Source: Chryseobacterium sp. JUb7
GTDB taxonomy: Bacteria > Bacteroidota > Bacteroidia > Flavobacteriales > Weeksellaceae
Direction: 5' to 3'
Assembly: GCF_024806495.1 (NCBI RefSeq)
Contig: NZ_JANUFF010000001.1
Span: 124,001 to 188,000 of the forward strand
DNA length: 64,000 nucleotides
The position numbers and the translations under genes were made by a program. Shown here piece after piece: positions 15,919 through 25,152 of this stretch (position 1 is the stretch's first letter; every line of letters begins with the position of its first letter). The notes under the pieces were generated by a model. The model saw only the letters and a list, made by a program, of their open reading frames with translations, was not told the origin of the DNA and made no database searches.

Positions 15919-17280
15919 TTAAAGAAATCTTTTAATCCATTTTAATTTATTTTCGGAATAAGGAGGATATTTTATGTTCGGTTCGCCCCAGGTTGCTTTT
16001 TCCAGAATCGATTTTTGGTGAGAAAATGTTTCAAAGCCAAATCTACCATGATAATTTCCAATTCCGGAGTTTCCGACTCCTCCAAACGGAAGATTGTCAT
16101 TTCCTAAATGCATGATCACATCATTGATACAGCCACCACCAAAAGACAGTTTATTTGTGAAATTTTCCTTTTCTTCAGAATTATTGGTGAATAAATAGGC
16201 TGCAAGAGGTTTTTCAAGTTCCAGAACTTCATTTAATGCAAGATTGAAATTTTTAAAAGAAAGCACGGGTAGAATGGGTCCGAAAATTTCTTCGCGCATT
16301 ACTTCATCACTCCAATTAATATTTGTTAAAACCGTCGGTTCAATATATAATTTTTCTTTATCGAACTTTCCTCCAAAGTATATTTTATTTTTATCAATTA
16401 ATCTGATCAGACGTTCAAAGTTACTTTGATTAATAATTTTGGTATACTGTTCAGCATCGGGTTGATAACTGAATTCTTTGATATAGCTTCTGAGCGTTTC
16501 CAAAAACTGTTCCTGAACAGATTCTTCAACGAGTAAGTAGTCTGGAGCTACACAGGTTTGCCCGGCATTTAAAAACTTACCCCAGACAATTCTTTTGGCA
16601 GCAACTTCAAGATGGGCATCTTTGGTAATAATTGCAGGAGATTTTCCTCCTAATTCTAAAGCAACAGGCGTAAGGTTTTCCGCAGCAGCTTTGTAAACTA
16701 TTTTTCCGACTTTTGTACTTCCTGTAAAAAATATTTTATCAAACTTTAATTTCAGCAACTCGGTTGTTTCATCAATTCCCCCTTCATAAACATATAAATA
16801 TTCCGGAGGAAAGTGCTCATTGATGATTTTGGACATCGCTTTCATTGTATTTTCTGCAATTTCACTAGGCTTTAAAATACAGCAATTTCCGGCTGCCAAA
16901 GCAGCAATGACAGGGGAAAAGGAGAGTTGATATGGATAATTCCAGGCTCCGATAACGAGAATGTTTCCCAATGGTTCGGGATGAATTCTGCTTTTTCCGA
17001 TTTGATTGGCAAGATTGGTTCGTATTTTCTTAGGCTTGGAAAGTGATTTTAGATTTTTCAGATAATAATCGATATCATTTAGAATAAAAGAGATTTCTGT
17101 CGTAAAAGTATCAAACTTTGACTTGCCGAAATCTTTATAAATGGCTTCATATAAAAGATTTTCATTTTTTATGATAAGCCCTTTCAGCTTTTCAAGATAC
17201 ATCTTGCGAAACTTAAGGTTTTTTGTTTGCTGGGTCTTAAAAAACTCTTTTTGACTTAATATAACTTCCTGAATTTCCAT
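15919..17280 (-). CDS. Aldehyde dehydrogenase, ALDH3-like
   Basis: The 453-residue enzyme oxidises an aldehyde to the acid with NAD(P)+. It has the short class-3 architecture without a long N-terminal arm. The cofactor loop GAWNYPYQLS (about 111-120), the glycine-rich FFTGSTKVGK (about 184-193), catalytic Glu209 in LELGGKSPA and catalytic Cys243 in NAGQTCVAPDYLL are all present. LPFGGVGNSGIGNYHG near 415 is the usual C-terminal signature. Fatty or aromatic aldehydes are typical substrates of this branch, but none is proven here. It is monocistronic and convergent with the thioredoxin gene. Confidence 0.92.
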   Translation of the reverse strand: MEIQEVILSQKEFFKTQQTKNLKFRKMYLEKLKGLIIKNENLLYEAIYKDFGKSKFDTFTTEISFILNDIDYYLKNLKSLSKPKKIRTNLANQIGKSRIHPEPLGNILVIGAWNYPYQLSFSPVIAALAAGNCCILKPSEIAENTMKAMSKIINEHFPPEYLYVYEGGIDETTELLKLKFDKIFFTGSTKVGKIVYKAAAENLTPVALELGGKSPAIITKDAHLEVAAKRIVWGKFLNAGQTCVAPDYLLVEESVQEQFLETLRSYIKEFSYQPDAEQYTKIINQSNFERLIRLIDKNKIYFGGKFDKEKLYIEPTVLTNINWSDEVMREEIFGPILPVLSFKNFNLALNEVLELEKPLAAYLFTNNSEEKENFTNKLSFGGGCINDVIMHLGNDNLPFGGVGNSGIGNYHGRFGFETFSHQKSILEKATWGEPNIKYPPYSENKLKWIKRFL

Positions 17281-17411
17281 AATTTAATTTTCTGAATTAT
17301 GCGGTAAATGCGTGTTGTCTTTGATGTGTAAAATATTAACAATAAACTTACCATAATTTCTATTTCGAATAAATAATATACTAAGAATAGTAAAAAATAT
17401 ATCTTATATCA

Positions 17412-17442
17412 TTGTTTTGTGAAAAAAAAGTTTGTAGTTTTA
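17412..17442 (+). promoter_or_regulatory. Promoter of the surface protein gene
   Basis: TTG at 17412-17414, a 20-base spacer and TAGTTTTA at 17435-17442 (7 of 8 to consensus) lie just before the ATG at 17461. The element overlaps the possible upstream GTG start at 17419, which argues against that start. Confidence 0.5.
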
Positions 17443-17460
17443 TTTCGCCAAATTATTAAG

Positions 17461-19140
17461 ATGAGAAAAATTCTACTCCTAACTTTTCTGCTGATAAGTT
17501 ATGTCTTACAATCTCAATGTACAAGCTGTACAGTTACTAATCCTACAGATCCAAATTATCATTTTCCTGATAATTCCACCATATGTTTTACATCGGATAT
17601 GACATTTAATAATCCGACATTCGGACAAAATGTAAGGATTTGTATCAATGCCGGAGTGACGGTGGAATTTCAGAATAATATTTCAGGAGTTAATAACGCC
17701 ATGAACTATTTTGATGTACATGGTACGCTGCATTTCAATCAGGCTGTGACAACGGTTGCGGATCTGAATGTACATGTTTACAGCAGTGGCGAAGTATCTG
17801 TAGGATCGGGAAACGGAAATTTTACCATGGAAGGTCAGCAAAATACCATTTTAAATGAAGGAACTGTCCAGTTGGGAGTACTTCAGTTTGGAGATAATAC
17901 CAATAATACCATTGATAATTATGGAAGCCTGACCATTAACGGAAACTTAAATATGAGCAATTCTGCTGTGACAAAATTCAGAAATGAAGCAGGCGGCCTG
18001 ATCCAGCTGACGGGAAATTACAGTAATAATGAAAACAGTGTTTATATCAACTGCGGAACCATCGTTTCCAACAGTGGATTTAATATTAATGGCGGAGCAA
18101 TTTACAACACCGGATTTTTTACAGTGGCAGGCGATATCAATATGTCTGGAAATTCCAGTGAGATTTACAATTTCGGACTTTTTACTTCAACCGGAAATAT
18201 GAATAATGCGCCCGCAGATGCTGTCATTTATAATGAAGGAAAAATTTCGATTAATCAATATCAAGGTGGAAATGCCGCATTCCACGGTCCCAGTTCTTCT
18301 TCTAAAAAAGGCTATATTGAAGTTCAGAATGCAATTCAGGTGAATAATGCGGTCATAGGTCCCAATCTGGATTTTAAAAGAACAACGGGCGTTTCCGATC
18401 CAAGTACGGTATTTATGAACAGCAATCCTTCTTTTCTTGCCAATGTTACTTATGACTGTACTTCGACGAATAGCTGCAGTGCCCCTCTTATATTCACTCC
18501 CGGATTTTGTCCGACAATTAATGGGGAACTTCCCCCCATGGCTGTTGATGATTCTTACACGATTTCATCAGGAAGTTCTTCTGCAGGGATTGTTCTGGAT
18601 AATGATTTTGAAACTTATGACGGGGCTCCGGCGACCATTACCAATGTTATTATGTCTCAGCTTTCAACGTCAAATTCTAATATAAATTTGAATATTAATG
18701 ACGGTCATGTAGAGGTTTTACCGGGAACACCGGCAGGAACATATACATTAGATTATCAGATTTGTCAACAGGCAAATCCTTCTAATTGTGATACAGCAGT
18801 TGTAACAATAACTGTTCCTGGAGTTACAGCATGTTATAAGCCAGCTGTAACGACAGGAACGGTGGTTTCTTCTAATCTGGGAATAACTTCGCTGGGAAGA
18901 GCTGAAAGTGGTGATAGCAACTGGCCGGGTGTAAGAAAAGGAGGCTGGATTGTTCTTGAATCAAAAACGAAAGGTTTTGTTTTAAACCGATTGAGCGATA
19001 CGCAGGTTTCTGTAATTCCTGTGGCGAATCTTAAAGAAGGAATGATCGTTTACAATACGAGTCAAAACTGTTTGCAAGTAAATATTGACGGGACATCTGC
19101 GGGGTGGAGATGCTTTAATAATCAGACATGTCCCGATTAA
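17461..19140 (+). CDS. Large secreted surface protein with Ig-like domain and C-terminal repeat module
   Basis: The 559-residue protein has a signal peptide (about 1-20, ending LQSQ). Residues 20-330 are rich in Asn, Gly, Ser and Thr with repeated short strands such as NYGSLTING, consistent with a beta-helix or adhesin-like stalk. Residues about 360-450 look like a cadherin/Ig-like domain (PPMAVDDSYTISSGSS to VVTITVP). The last 90 residues contain a Gly-Trp region, ESKTKGFVLNRL and EGMIVYNTSQNCLQVN, a module common in flavobacterial secreted proteins, and end in a Cys-containing tail. No T9SS type A sorting tail is evident. An in-frame GTG at 17419 is disfavoured by the promoter. The following gene shares the C-terminal module. 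Confidence 0.82.
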   Translation: MRKILLLTFLLISYVLQSQCTSCTVTNPTDPNYHFPDNSTICFTSDMTFNNPTFGQNVRICINAGVTVEFQNNISGVNNAMNYFDVHGTLHFNQAVTTVADLNVHVYSSGEVSVGSGNGNFTMEGQQNTILNEGTVQLGVLQFGDNTNNTIDNYGSLTINGNLNMSNSAVTKFRNEAGGLIQLTGNYSNNENSVYINCGTIVSNSGFNINGGAIYNTGFFTVAGDINMSGNSSEIYNFGLFTSTGNMNNAPADAVIYNEGKISINQYQGGNAAFHGPSSSSKKGYIEVQNAIQVNNAVIGPNLDFKRTTGVSDPSTVFMNSNPSFLANVTYDCTSTNSCSAPLIFTPGFCPTINGELPPMAVDDSYTISSGSSSAGIVLDNDFETYDGAPATITNVIMSQLSTSNSNINLNINDGHVEVLPGTPAGTYTLDYQICQQANPSNCDTAVVTITVPGVTACYKPAVTTGTVVSSNLGITSLGRAESGDSNWPGVRKGGWIVLESKTKGFVLNRLSDTQVSVIPVANLKEGMIVYNTSQNCLQVNIDGTSAGWRCFNNQTCPD

Positions 19141-19158
19141 TTTTAAAATTCGATTGAA

Positions 19159-19668
19159 ATGAAAAAAGGATTTTTTACATTGATAATAATGATTTCCGGA
19201 AGTTTATATTCACAGGTTGCTATTGGAAAAACAACGTTGGAATCTGCATCTTCCTCATTGGAATTCGGAACAGAAAACAAAGGAATTGTTCTTCCATGGG
19301 TTACAGATACATCGGGAATTCAAAATCCTGTGAACGGCACCTTAATCTTTGACGCCTCCGATAAGAAAGTTAAAGTCTATCAGAATAACATCTGGGAGGA
19401 TCTTTCGGTAGATGCCACAGGAATTGCCGACACAGGCCTGCAGGATGCTTTGACTGAAAATTCTATGGCAAAAATGTCTATCGGGGTACCAACTGCAACT
19501 TCAGGAATTCTGGTACTGGAAGACAATGACAAAGCCATGATTTTGCCTAAAATTGCCAGTCCGCATCTCAATATCATTTCTCCTTCCGCAGGAATGATGG
19601 TTTATGATACGGTGAAAAAACAACTCGCTGTTTTTAATGGTTCGGTCTGGACATTCTGGGGCGAGTGA
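19159..19668 (+). CDS. Secreted protein made of two copies of the KGxxLP/GMxVYD module
   Basis: The 169-residue protein has a signal peptide (about 1-18, ending GSLYSQ). Two related units follow: ENKGIVLPWV..NGTLIFDASDKKVKVYQNNIW (about 38-78) and KAMILPKI..AGMMVYDTVKKQLAVFNGSVW (about 125-165). Each matches the C-terminal module of the upstream gene. It starts 18 bases after that gene's stop, so the pair is probably one operon. The role is unknown; a secreted partner or accessory of the large surface protein is a reasonable guess. Confidence 0.8.
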   Translation: MKKGFFTLIIMISGSLYSQVAIGKTTLESASSSLEFGTENKGIVLPWVTDTSGIQNPVNGTLIFDASDKKVKVYQNNIWEDLSVDATGIADTGLQDALTENSMAKMSIGVPTATSGILVLEDNDKAMILPKIASPHLNIISPSAGMMVYDTVKKQLAVFNGSVWTFWGE

Positions 19669-19745
19669 GTTGTGGCTGGAAGTATAAAGAGTTTTAGAAG
19701 GGCTCATTTACCTCCGGCTTCCATCACCAAGCTTCCAACCAAAAC

Positions 19746-21308
19746 TTACATAATATTTCTGACGGCAATTTTTACAGGATGGTATAACAAAACCACAAAA
19801 GCAGTAACTAAAGCCAGCCAAAATAATCCCGTGAAAATTTCCATATTGGAGAGAAGAATTGCCTGTGCATTAATTTTTGTTTTAAAAGCTCCTGCCGTCA
19901 TGGATAATGATTCATTGACAGGAAGTTTAGCCATATTTGCCCCAAAAATCTGACTCCATTGTGAATAAAAAACTGGATTGGTGTCTGTGAAATTTGAGCT
20001 TAAAGTGTCCGAATGTTTTAGTGTTAAAAATAACATCAGGTTTTGCATTAAAGCATATCCGATAGCAGTTGTCCAGAATCTGGTTGCAGTACCGACTGCG
20101 GTTGCATTGGAAACGTATTGCTCGGGCGTTCCTGCAATTAAAAAGAATACCAGAGGTGTAAACAGCAACCCCTGTCCAAGGCCCTGAAGAAATAACGGCG
20201 GACAGATCATCTGAAGGGTAGTGTCGGGATAAAAAGTATAGGTGAACCACGCGCAATCAATTGCCAGGATGAGGAATCCGGTGAAGAAAACCAATCTTGA
20301 AGATGCTCCTTTTGTAATACATAATGCAGACAGAAAAACGCCCAAAATGCTCCCTGCAACATTCCAGTATTGAATTTCGACAATATAATCCCAGGGCCAT
20401 TTCCAGACTGTTGCCATGATGCTGTAAACGTTATTGATAGATGATCTCAGAATATAGAAAATAAAAAAAAGAATGACTCCTGCAATCAAATTCTTAGAAC
20501 TGAAAACTTCAAAATGAAAAAAAGGACGAGGCTGATTTCTTTGTTTTAACATAAATAATCCTCCAAAAATCAAGAAAATAAGAAAACAGAAAATAATAAT
20601 ATCAGATTCAAACCACATCAGTCTTTTGCCATAAATCAAAGCGTATCCACCTGCCTGAAGACAGACCCAAAGGAGAAACCAGCTTGTAATATCTAACTGA
20701 TACAAAGGTTTTTTAGGAAAAAATCTGTTTTTATTGAAAATAGCAAAGGCAATGATCAAAACAAAAACATGGAAATAGACCATCATTAAGATCATATGTT
20801 TAAAATCGTAATCTTCAATGCTGGATTTCATTAAAGAAGTCGTCAATGTTCCACCTGTAAGAATAATCGTATACATGAATGTGTAAGCGATTTCTTTGGC
20901 ATGTCTGGTCTTGAGTTCGGCAATAATCAACGGTAAAAAAATGGCGCCCTCCAATACACCGAAAACACCTTCCAGAAAACGGATCACCAAAATAATATGA
21001 TAATCACTCGTCACCGAAAGTCCGTAAAGAATGAGGATGGAAACGGAAGACATCAGCAATGTGTAGTATTTCACACTGAAGTAGGCCATAAACCGCTGTA
21101 TAACTAAAAGGGTAACCACAAATGTCCCGTACATCAAAATCATTAAGTATTGGATGTCGTCTGAATCTACATCCATAAAAGAAGACGTGAAGGCGCTATT
21201 GGAGTGCAAAAGCGACAACAACATCAGGTGGGGAAACAATGCCAGAATAAGAAGTGGCAGTTTCAGCCATTGTGGTACCCATTTATGATAAACTGTATTG
21301 TGCTGCAT
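19746..21308 (-). CDS. MFS efflux transporter, EmrB/QacA (DHA2) type
   Basis: The 520-residue protein is an integral inner-membrane transporter with about 14 hydrophobic segments, the number expected of the DHA2 drug:proton antiporters. A charged VIRFLEGVFGVLEGAIFLP region near 131-149 corresponds to the family's motif region in helix 4-5. It is the third gene of a minus-strand set tolC-like, emrA-like, emrB-like. The gap to the emrA-like gene is 438 bases and holds palindromes, so partial uncoupling of expression is possible. The substrate is unknown; toxic hydrophobic compounds are typical. Confidence 0.88.
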   Translation of the reverse strand: MQHNTVYHKWVPQWLKLPLLILALFPHLMLLSLLHSNSAFTSSFMDVDSDDIQYLMILMYGTFVVTLLVIQRFMAYFSVKYYTLLMSSVSILILYGLSVTSDYHIILVIRFLEGVFGVLEGAIFLPLIIAELKTRHAKEIAYTFMYTIILTGGTLTTSLMKSSIEDYDFKHMILMMVYFHVFVLIIAFAIFNKNRFFPKKPLYQLDITSWFLLWVCLQAGGYALIYGKRLMWFESDIIIFCFLIFLIFGGLFMLKQRNQPRPFFHFEVFSSKNLIAGVILFFIFYILRSSINNVYSIMATVWKWPWDYIVEIQYWNVAGSILGVFLSALCITKGASSRLVFFTGFLILAIDCAWFTYTFYPDTTLQMICPPLFLQGLGQGLLFTPLVFFLIAGTPEQYVSNATAVGTATRFWTTAIGYALMQNLMLFLTLKHSDTLSSNFTDTNPVFYSQWSQIFGANMAKLPVNESLSMTAGAFKTKINAQAILLSNMEIFTGLFWLALVTAFVVLLYHPVKIAVRNIM

Positions 21309-21439
21309 AACTATTATACATAAAAAGTAAATTAGATTACTAGTTAATTTGAGAATGATTTAATAAAATTTTCGTCAGTTCGGGTGCTTTTCGTAATGAA
21401 ATGAAGAAAAATGTATCGGGAACCTTGTGATTCGATTGA

Positions 21440-21478
21440 ACTTCTCGATACGATTTTTTTCAAAAATCTACTCGAAGT
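21440..21478. repeat. Extragenic palindrome, CTCGA type
   Basis: ACTTC and GATTTTT of the 5' arm pair with AAAAATC and GAAGT of the 3' arm around an asymmetric internal loop with TCGA words. It resembles the dispersed CACTTCGAG repeats I recall from Chryseobacterium and relatives. Confidence 0.6.
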
Positions 21479-21526
21479 GACGTGAGTTTCTATTCAGTAA
21501 TTAGCTAATAGTTTACTTAAAAAAAT

Positions 21527-21632
21527 GCGAAAAGACAAAAGGGCAAAGGTGTAAAAAAAGTAAAAGGTAAAATGGCAAATATGCTCAAGAAAAAATCTGC
21601 AAATTCGCGATTTTGCGGTTTTGCCTTTTCGC
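21527..21632. repeat. Inverted repeat of GCGAAAAGGCAAAA type
   Basis: Arms at 21527-21545 and 21614-21632 match at 16 of 19 positions, starting GCGAAAAG. The loop is about 68 bases and repeats purine-rich words such as AAAAGGTAAAATGGCAAA. Confidence 0.75.
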
Positions 21633-21746
21633 TAAAAAAATAATTTAATTGGTTGTTTTAAACTTGAGAAAAAGGAATTCGAAAAATTTAAATCTTTTAC
21701 ATACATCTAACGGCTAAAAACGCTCAAATTCCCCTGTTCTCAAACT

Positions 21747-22793
21747 CTATATCTTTTTTGCACTCACCAGAACATTCATGCCGGAAAGTAGCTTTTCATT
21801 ATTTTGATTATGATCAAGAATAATTTTTACAGGAAATCTTTGTTCGATTTTAACGAAATTTCCCGTTGCATTGTCTGGTTTTACTAACGAAAACTGGGAG
21901 CCTGAAGCGGGCGAAACAGAAACGATTTTACCTTTGAATTCTACGTCAGGATAAGCATCTGCTGTGATGATAACTTCTTGATTCTGGTCGATTTGCCCCA
22001 ACTGGGTTTCTTTATAATTGGCAATGATCCATTTTTCTTTGCTTACAATCTGAACCAGAGCCTGACCTTCTTTAATCAACTGACCTTCCTGAATCGTTTT
22101 CTTACCGACCCAACCGTCGTAAGGCGCTGTAACCACTGTGTAGGATAGGAAAAGCTTAGCATTGTTCAAACTTGCTGAGCTTTGCTGGATCTGGCTTTTT
22201 ACCGGAGCTACTTTTGTTTCCTGTTCGTTTACGCTTGCTCTCACAGCATTTTTCTGCTGTTCCAAAGCTAAAAGGTTAGCTTTTGCCTGTTCGTAAGAGG
22301 CTTTTACGTTTTCAAACTGTTGCTCAGTTGCAGCATCTTCTGAAACAAGATTTTTATATCTTTTAAAATCCTGTTCGGTTCTCCATATATCGATTCTGGC
22401 AGAAGCGATTTTGGCGTCGATGATTTTTGTATCACTTGCTTTTGTATTTACTCCGCTTTCAATGGTATTAATATTCTCAGAATTCGCATGAAGACTGGCT
22501 TCAGCCATTTTCACCTGATTGACGAATTCACGATTATCAATCACAATCAGAGTATCGCCTTTGTGAACAAACTGATTTTCGTTAAACTTAATTATTTTAA
22601 TGAAACCCGAAACTTTACTTGAAACAGGCGTAATATATTGTTCGATTTGCGCATCGTTGGTCGTAACATTTTTTCTGGAGAAAAGATAAAAGCTTACCAT
22701 TCCCGTAATCCCACTGATAATAAGGATCCACGCCAATAAAGTAATCGTTTTGTTGATTCTTTTTTCCTTTCGTGTTAATTGCTTCTGTGCCAT
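21747..22793 (-). CDS. Membrane-fusion adaptor of a tripartite efflux pump (HlyD/EmrA type)
   Basis: The 348-residue protein has one N-terminal membrane helix (about 15-37) and then the adaptor layout: half of a lipoyl-like domain (NAQIEQYITPVSSKVSGFI), a long coiled-coil hairpin (about 80-200, many Gln, Ala, Glu and Lys), the second half (TVVTAPYDGWVGKKTIQEGQ) and a beta-barrel with the IVSVSPASGSQFSLV segment typical of EmrA. It would bridge the MFS pump and the TolC-like channel. It begins 5 bases after the channel gene and is followed by the MFS gene. Confidence 0.92.
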   Translation of the reverse strand: MAQKQLTRKEKRINKTITLLAWILIISGITGMVSFYLFSRKNVTTNDAQIEQYITPVSSKVSGFIKIIKFNENQFVHKGDTLIVIDNREFVNQVKMAEASLHANSENINTIESGVNTKASDTKIIDAKIASARIDIWRTEQDFKRYKNLVSEDAATEQQFENVKASYEQAKANLLALEQQKNAVRASVNEQETKVAPVKSQIQQSSASLNNAKLFLSYTVVTAPYDGWVGKKTIQEGQLIKEGQALVQIVSKEKWIIANYKETQLGQIDQNQEVIITADAYPDVEFKGKIVSVSPASGSQFSLVKPDNATGNFVKIEQRFPVKIILDHNQNNEKLLSGMNVLVSAKKI

Positions 22794-22798
22794 AGTTT

Positions 22799-24136
22799 TT
22801 ACAGGTTTCCAATCGTGTATTGGAGTTGATAATATTTAAGTTGTCTGTTTATTTTTACGGAAATAAGATTGGATTGAGCTTCCAGATAAGCATTGTCAGC
22901 ATCGATTAATTCTGTGATTAAGCTTAGTTTATTCGCATATTTTGTTCTTACAATGCGGTAGTTTTCCTTTGCCTGAGTAATTGCTTCTTCTGCAATTTTT
23001 ACCTTCTGGTCTGTTTCTTCAAACTTTTTATAAGCTTCATATACATTATGTCTGATGTTTTCTTCATTTTCCTCGATCTGTAATGTAGCCAGGTTAATAT
23101 TTTCCTTTGCTTCCTGCATTTTGTATTTATTTTTATACAAACTTTCGATAGGATAGGTAAGGTTGACTCCAATCATTCCTAAACGGTAGGCATAAGGCTC
23201 GGGTGGAAAAAACATCATGTTCGGATATTTTAAAAAATATTCTCCACCAGCTGTAATTTTCGGTAAATAATTAGCTTTTGTAATTTTTTGATCAAGTTCT
23301 TTCAACGAAAGATTTTTGGTCGCCATTTCAACAGATTCATTTTTGTGTAAAGCAGTTTCCGTTAGCTCATTTACATAAGGGATTTCCGCTTTTTCTGAAA
23401 TTAAATCTTCGGTATCAACGTGCATTTCCTGAATTTCGGGAAGTGACAGAATGGTTTTCAGCTTATGTTCGGCGATCTGTACATCGTTATCCAGTTCTGT
23501 CCAGCTCATTTTGTGATTGGAAAGCTGTAAAGATGTTCTCAGTACTTCATTTACCGTGACAACACCATTGGCTTTTAAGGATTTCACCTGTTTGATATTG
23601 ACAGAATCTTCTTTCATTTTATCATTAATCAAACCTTGCTGTTCTTTTAAATGGTGAATCTGAAGAAAAGCAGTGATGATTTCCATCGTTAACTGTCTCT
23701 CGTCCAAATGTGTTTTCAATGAAGAAATTTCAGTGTCAATGGCTGCTTTCTTTTCGGTATTTTTGATCTTTCCGCCCATATAAACGGGAATGGAAGCAGA
23801 AAGGGTAAAATCATACATTCCATTGATTACATCATATTTTGTCGCTTTTCCAAATACGCCATTTTCGTGCTGAAAAAGATTCGAAACCTGATTGTAGCTT
23901 GTATGGAATTCAATATCCGGAAGTTTTTCCATTTTGAGGTCTTTCTCTTTGGTCTCGGACATTTCATTTTTCAAATGACTGATCTGAATTTTTTTATTGT
24001 TTTTTAATCCGATCTCAACTGCCTGTTGTAGGCTGAGATGTTGAAAATCTATCATCTGTGAGTGTAAAAGGTTGCTTATCAGTAATAAGCACAACGCAAT
24101 ACAGTGATATCTGTGTGCGTCAAATATCATTTTCAT
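22799..24136 (-). CDS. TolC-family outer-membrane efflux channel
   Basis: The 445-residue protein has an N-terminal signal peptide (about 1-27, ending LHSQ) and two long alpha-helical repeats typical of outer-membrane efflux proteins, with internal repetition of segments like LQQAVEIGLKNN (about 36-47) and a second half from about 240. The strand-forming parts are near SLSASIPVYMGG-like and GVNLTYPIESLY segments. It is the first gene of the tripartite pump operon. A -7 element at 24178-24185 and a divergent AraC-family gene lie upstream, so control by that regulator is likely. Confidence 0.92.
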   Translation of the reverse strand: MKMIFDAHRYHCIALCLLLISNLLHSQMIDFQHLSLQQAVEIGLKNNKKIQISHLKNEMSETKEKDLKMEKLPDIEFHTSYNQVSNLFQHENGVFGKATKYDVINGMYDFTLSASIPVYMGGKIKNTEKKAAIDTEISSLKTHLDERQLTMEIITAFLQIHHLKEQQGLINDKMKEDSVNIKQVKSLKANGVVTVNEVLRTSLQLSNHKMSWTELDNDVQIAEHKLKTILSLPEIQEMHVDTEDLISEKAEIPYVNELTETALHKNESVEMATKNLSLKELDQKITKANYLPKITAGGEYFLKYPNMMFFPPEPYAYRLGMIGVNLTYPIESLYKNKYKMQEAKENINLATLQIEENEENIRHNVYEAYKKFEETDQKVKIAEEAITQAKENYRIVRTKYANKLSLITELIDADNAYLEAQSNLISVKINRQLKYYQLQYTIGNL

Positions 24137-24177
24137 AAATTTATTAAAGGTTTTTTGCTAAATTGATTTTGATGTTG

Positions 24178-24185
24178 CAAAGTTA
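24178..24185 (-). promoter_or_regulatory. -7 element of the efflux operon
   Basis: Read on the minus strand it is TAACTTTG, about 41 bases before the channel gene's start. It lies inside any extended version of the divergent AraC gene, which supports the shorter AraC start. Confidence 0.45.
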
Positions 24186-24273
24186 CGATGCCCATATAGG
24201 GACACGATTTGTGAAAACAGAAAAAGATTTGCTCATTTACGCCAAATTGAAATTTTCTTCTTACCTTTATTTT

Positions 24274-25077
24274 ATGAATGACAGTCATTTTGGAGCCGTT
24301 GAAGAAATTGATGCTGAATTTTATGTTTATCATGTTCTTACAGGAAGTGTAAAAACTGAGATTCATCATCACAGTTCTGCACAATTAGTATACGCAGAAG
24401 GCGGTATTGTGCATATTTTTACTGATTTGAAACACTGGTATTTACCAGCAAGATGTTTCATGTGGATTCCTGCAGGAACGCCTCATTATATTTTTTCTAC
24501 CAGTCCGAAAGTAGATTTATATAACTTTTATTTTAAAAAAGAGGATAATGAAAGTGGCTTTTTTGATGAAATTAATATCTATTCGGTCAGTCATTTATTG
24601 AGAGAGATGATTTTATATACAAAAGACTGGGATGGGAAAATCACAAAAAATGATGGCGCCAGATATTATTTTCTCAAAGCATTAAAGGGGATTCTGCCTG
24701 AAAAGCGTGATAAAAAACTGGCATTTCCTGTTCAGCATCCTTTTCCTAATGATGAAACCCTGTTAAAGATCGCACAATACATTCATGCGAACCTTGAAAA
24801 GCCTTTAAGTATAGAGTCTACGGCTAAAGAATTCGGGATGAGCACAAGAACCCTTTCAAGAAAATTTAAAGAGATGCTGGGGATGAATTACGTGCGTTTT
24901 TTGCGGTCATTAAGAATTACACGTTCGTTGGAATTAATGATTGAGGGAAAGTATAATATGTACGAAATTGCCATGATGGTGGGATATAACAGCCTTTCAT
25001 CTTTCAGTAATATTTTTAAAAAGGTAATTGGGGTTGCTCCGAGTGAATATCAGCAGAAACTGAAAGGAAATAGGTGA
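24274..25077 (+). CDS. AraC-family transcriptional regulator
   Basis: Residues 1-120 form a cupin-like effector domain (HHHSSAQLVYAEGG near 32-45 and WIPAGTPHYIF near 66-76). The last 100 residues carry the double helix-turn-helix of AraC/XylS proteins, with STAKEFGMSTRTLSRKFKEM, RSLRITRSLELM and the GYNSLSSFSNIFKKVIGVAPSEY signature. The frame stays open upstream to an ATG at 24172 (34 more residues), but that part overlaps the divergent promoter and does not look like the family, so I chose the ATG at 24274; the other start is possible. It probably controls the adjacent efflux operon. Confidence 0.85.
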   Translation: MNDSHFGAVEEIDAEFYVYHVLTGSVKTEIHHHSSAQLVYAEGGIVHIFTDLKHWYLPARCFMWIPAGTPHYIFSTSPKVDLYNFYFKKEDNESGFFDEINIYSVSHLLREMILYTKDWDGKITKNDGARYYFLKALKGILPEKRDKKLAFPVQHPFPNDETLLKIAQYIHANLEKPLSIESTAKEFGMSTRTLSRKFKEMLGMNYVRFLRSLRITRSLELMIEGKYNMYEIAMMVGYNSLSSFSNIFKKVIGVAPSEYQQKLKGNR

Positions 25078-25152
25078 GTGGAAGTATTTTTAGAGTATTT
25101 TGGGGAAGCAATCTCAAAATAAAATTAGCTCAATAATTGGATTTCCATGAAG

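Larger units (their letters stand above)
21309..21746. other. 438-base intergenic region with two palindromic elements
   Basis: No credible gene is present between the efflux adaptor and MFS genes. The stretch holds an imperfect hairpin at 21440-21478 and a longer inverted repeat at 21527-21632, and is otherwise AT-rich. No full TTG/TAnnTTTG promoter pair was seen for the MFS gene. Confidence 0.7.

Noticed and set aside
17419..17460. N-terminal extension of the surface protein from GTG
   Set aside because: It runs over the TTG/TAGTTTTA promoter and disrupts the signal peptide; the ATG at 17461 fits better.
21420..21640. Possible tRNA or attachment site
   Set aside because: Words like ATTCGATT recall a T-loop, but no cloverleaf or acceptor stem can be drawn.
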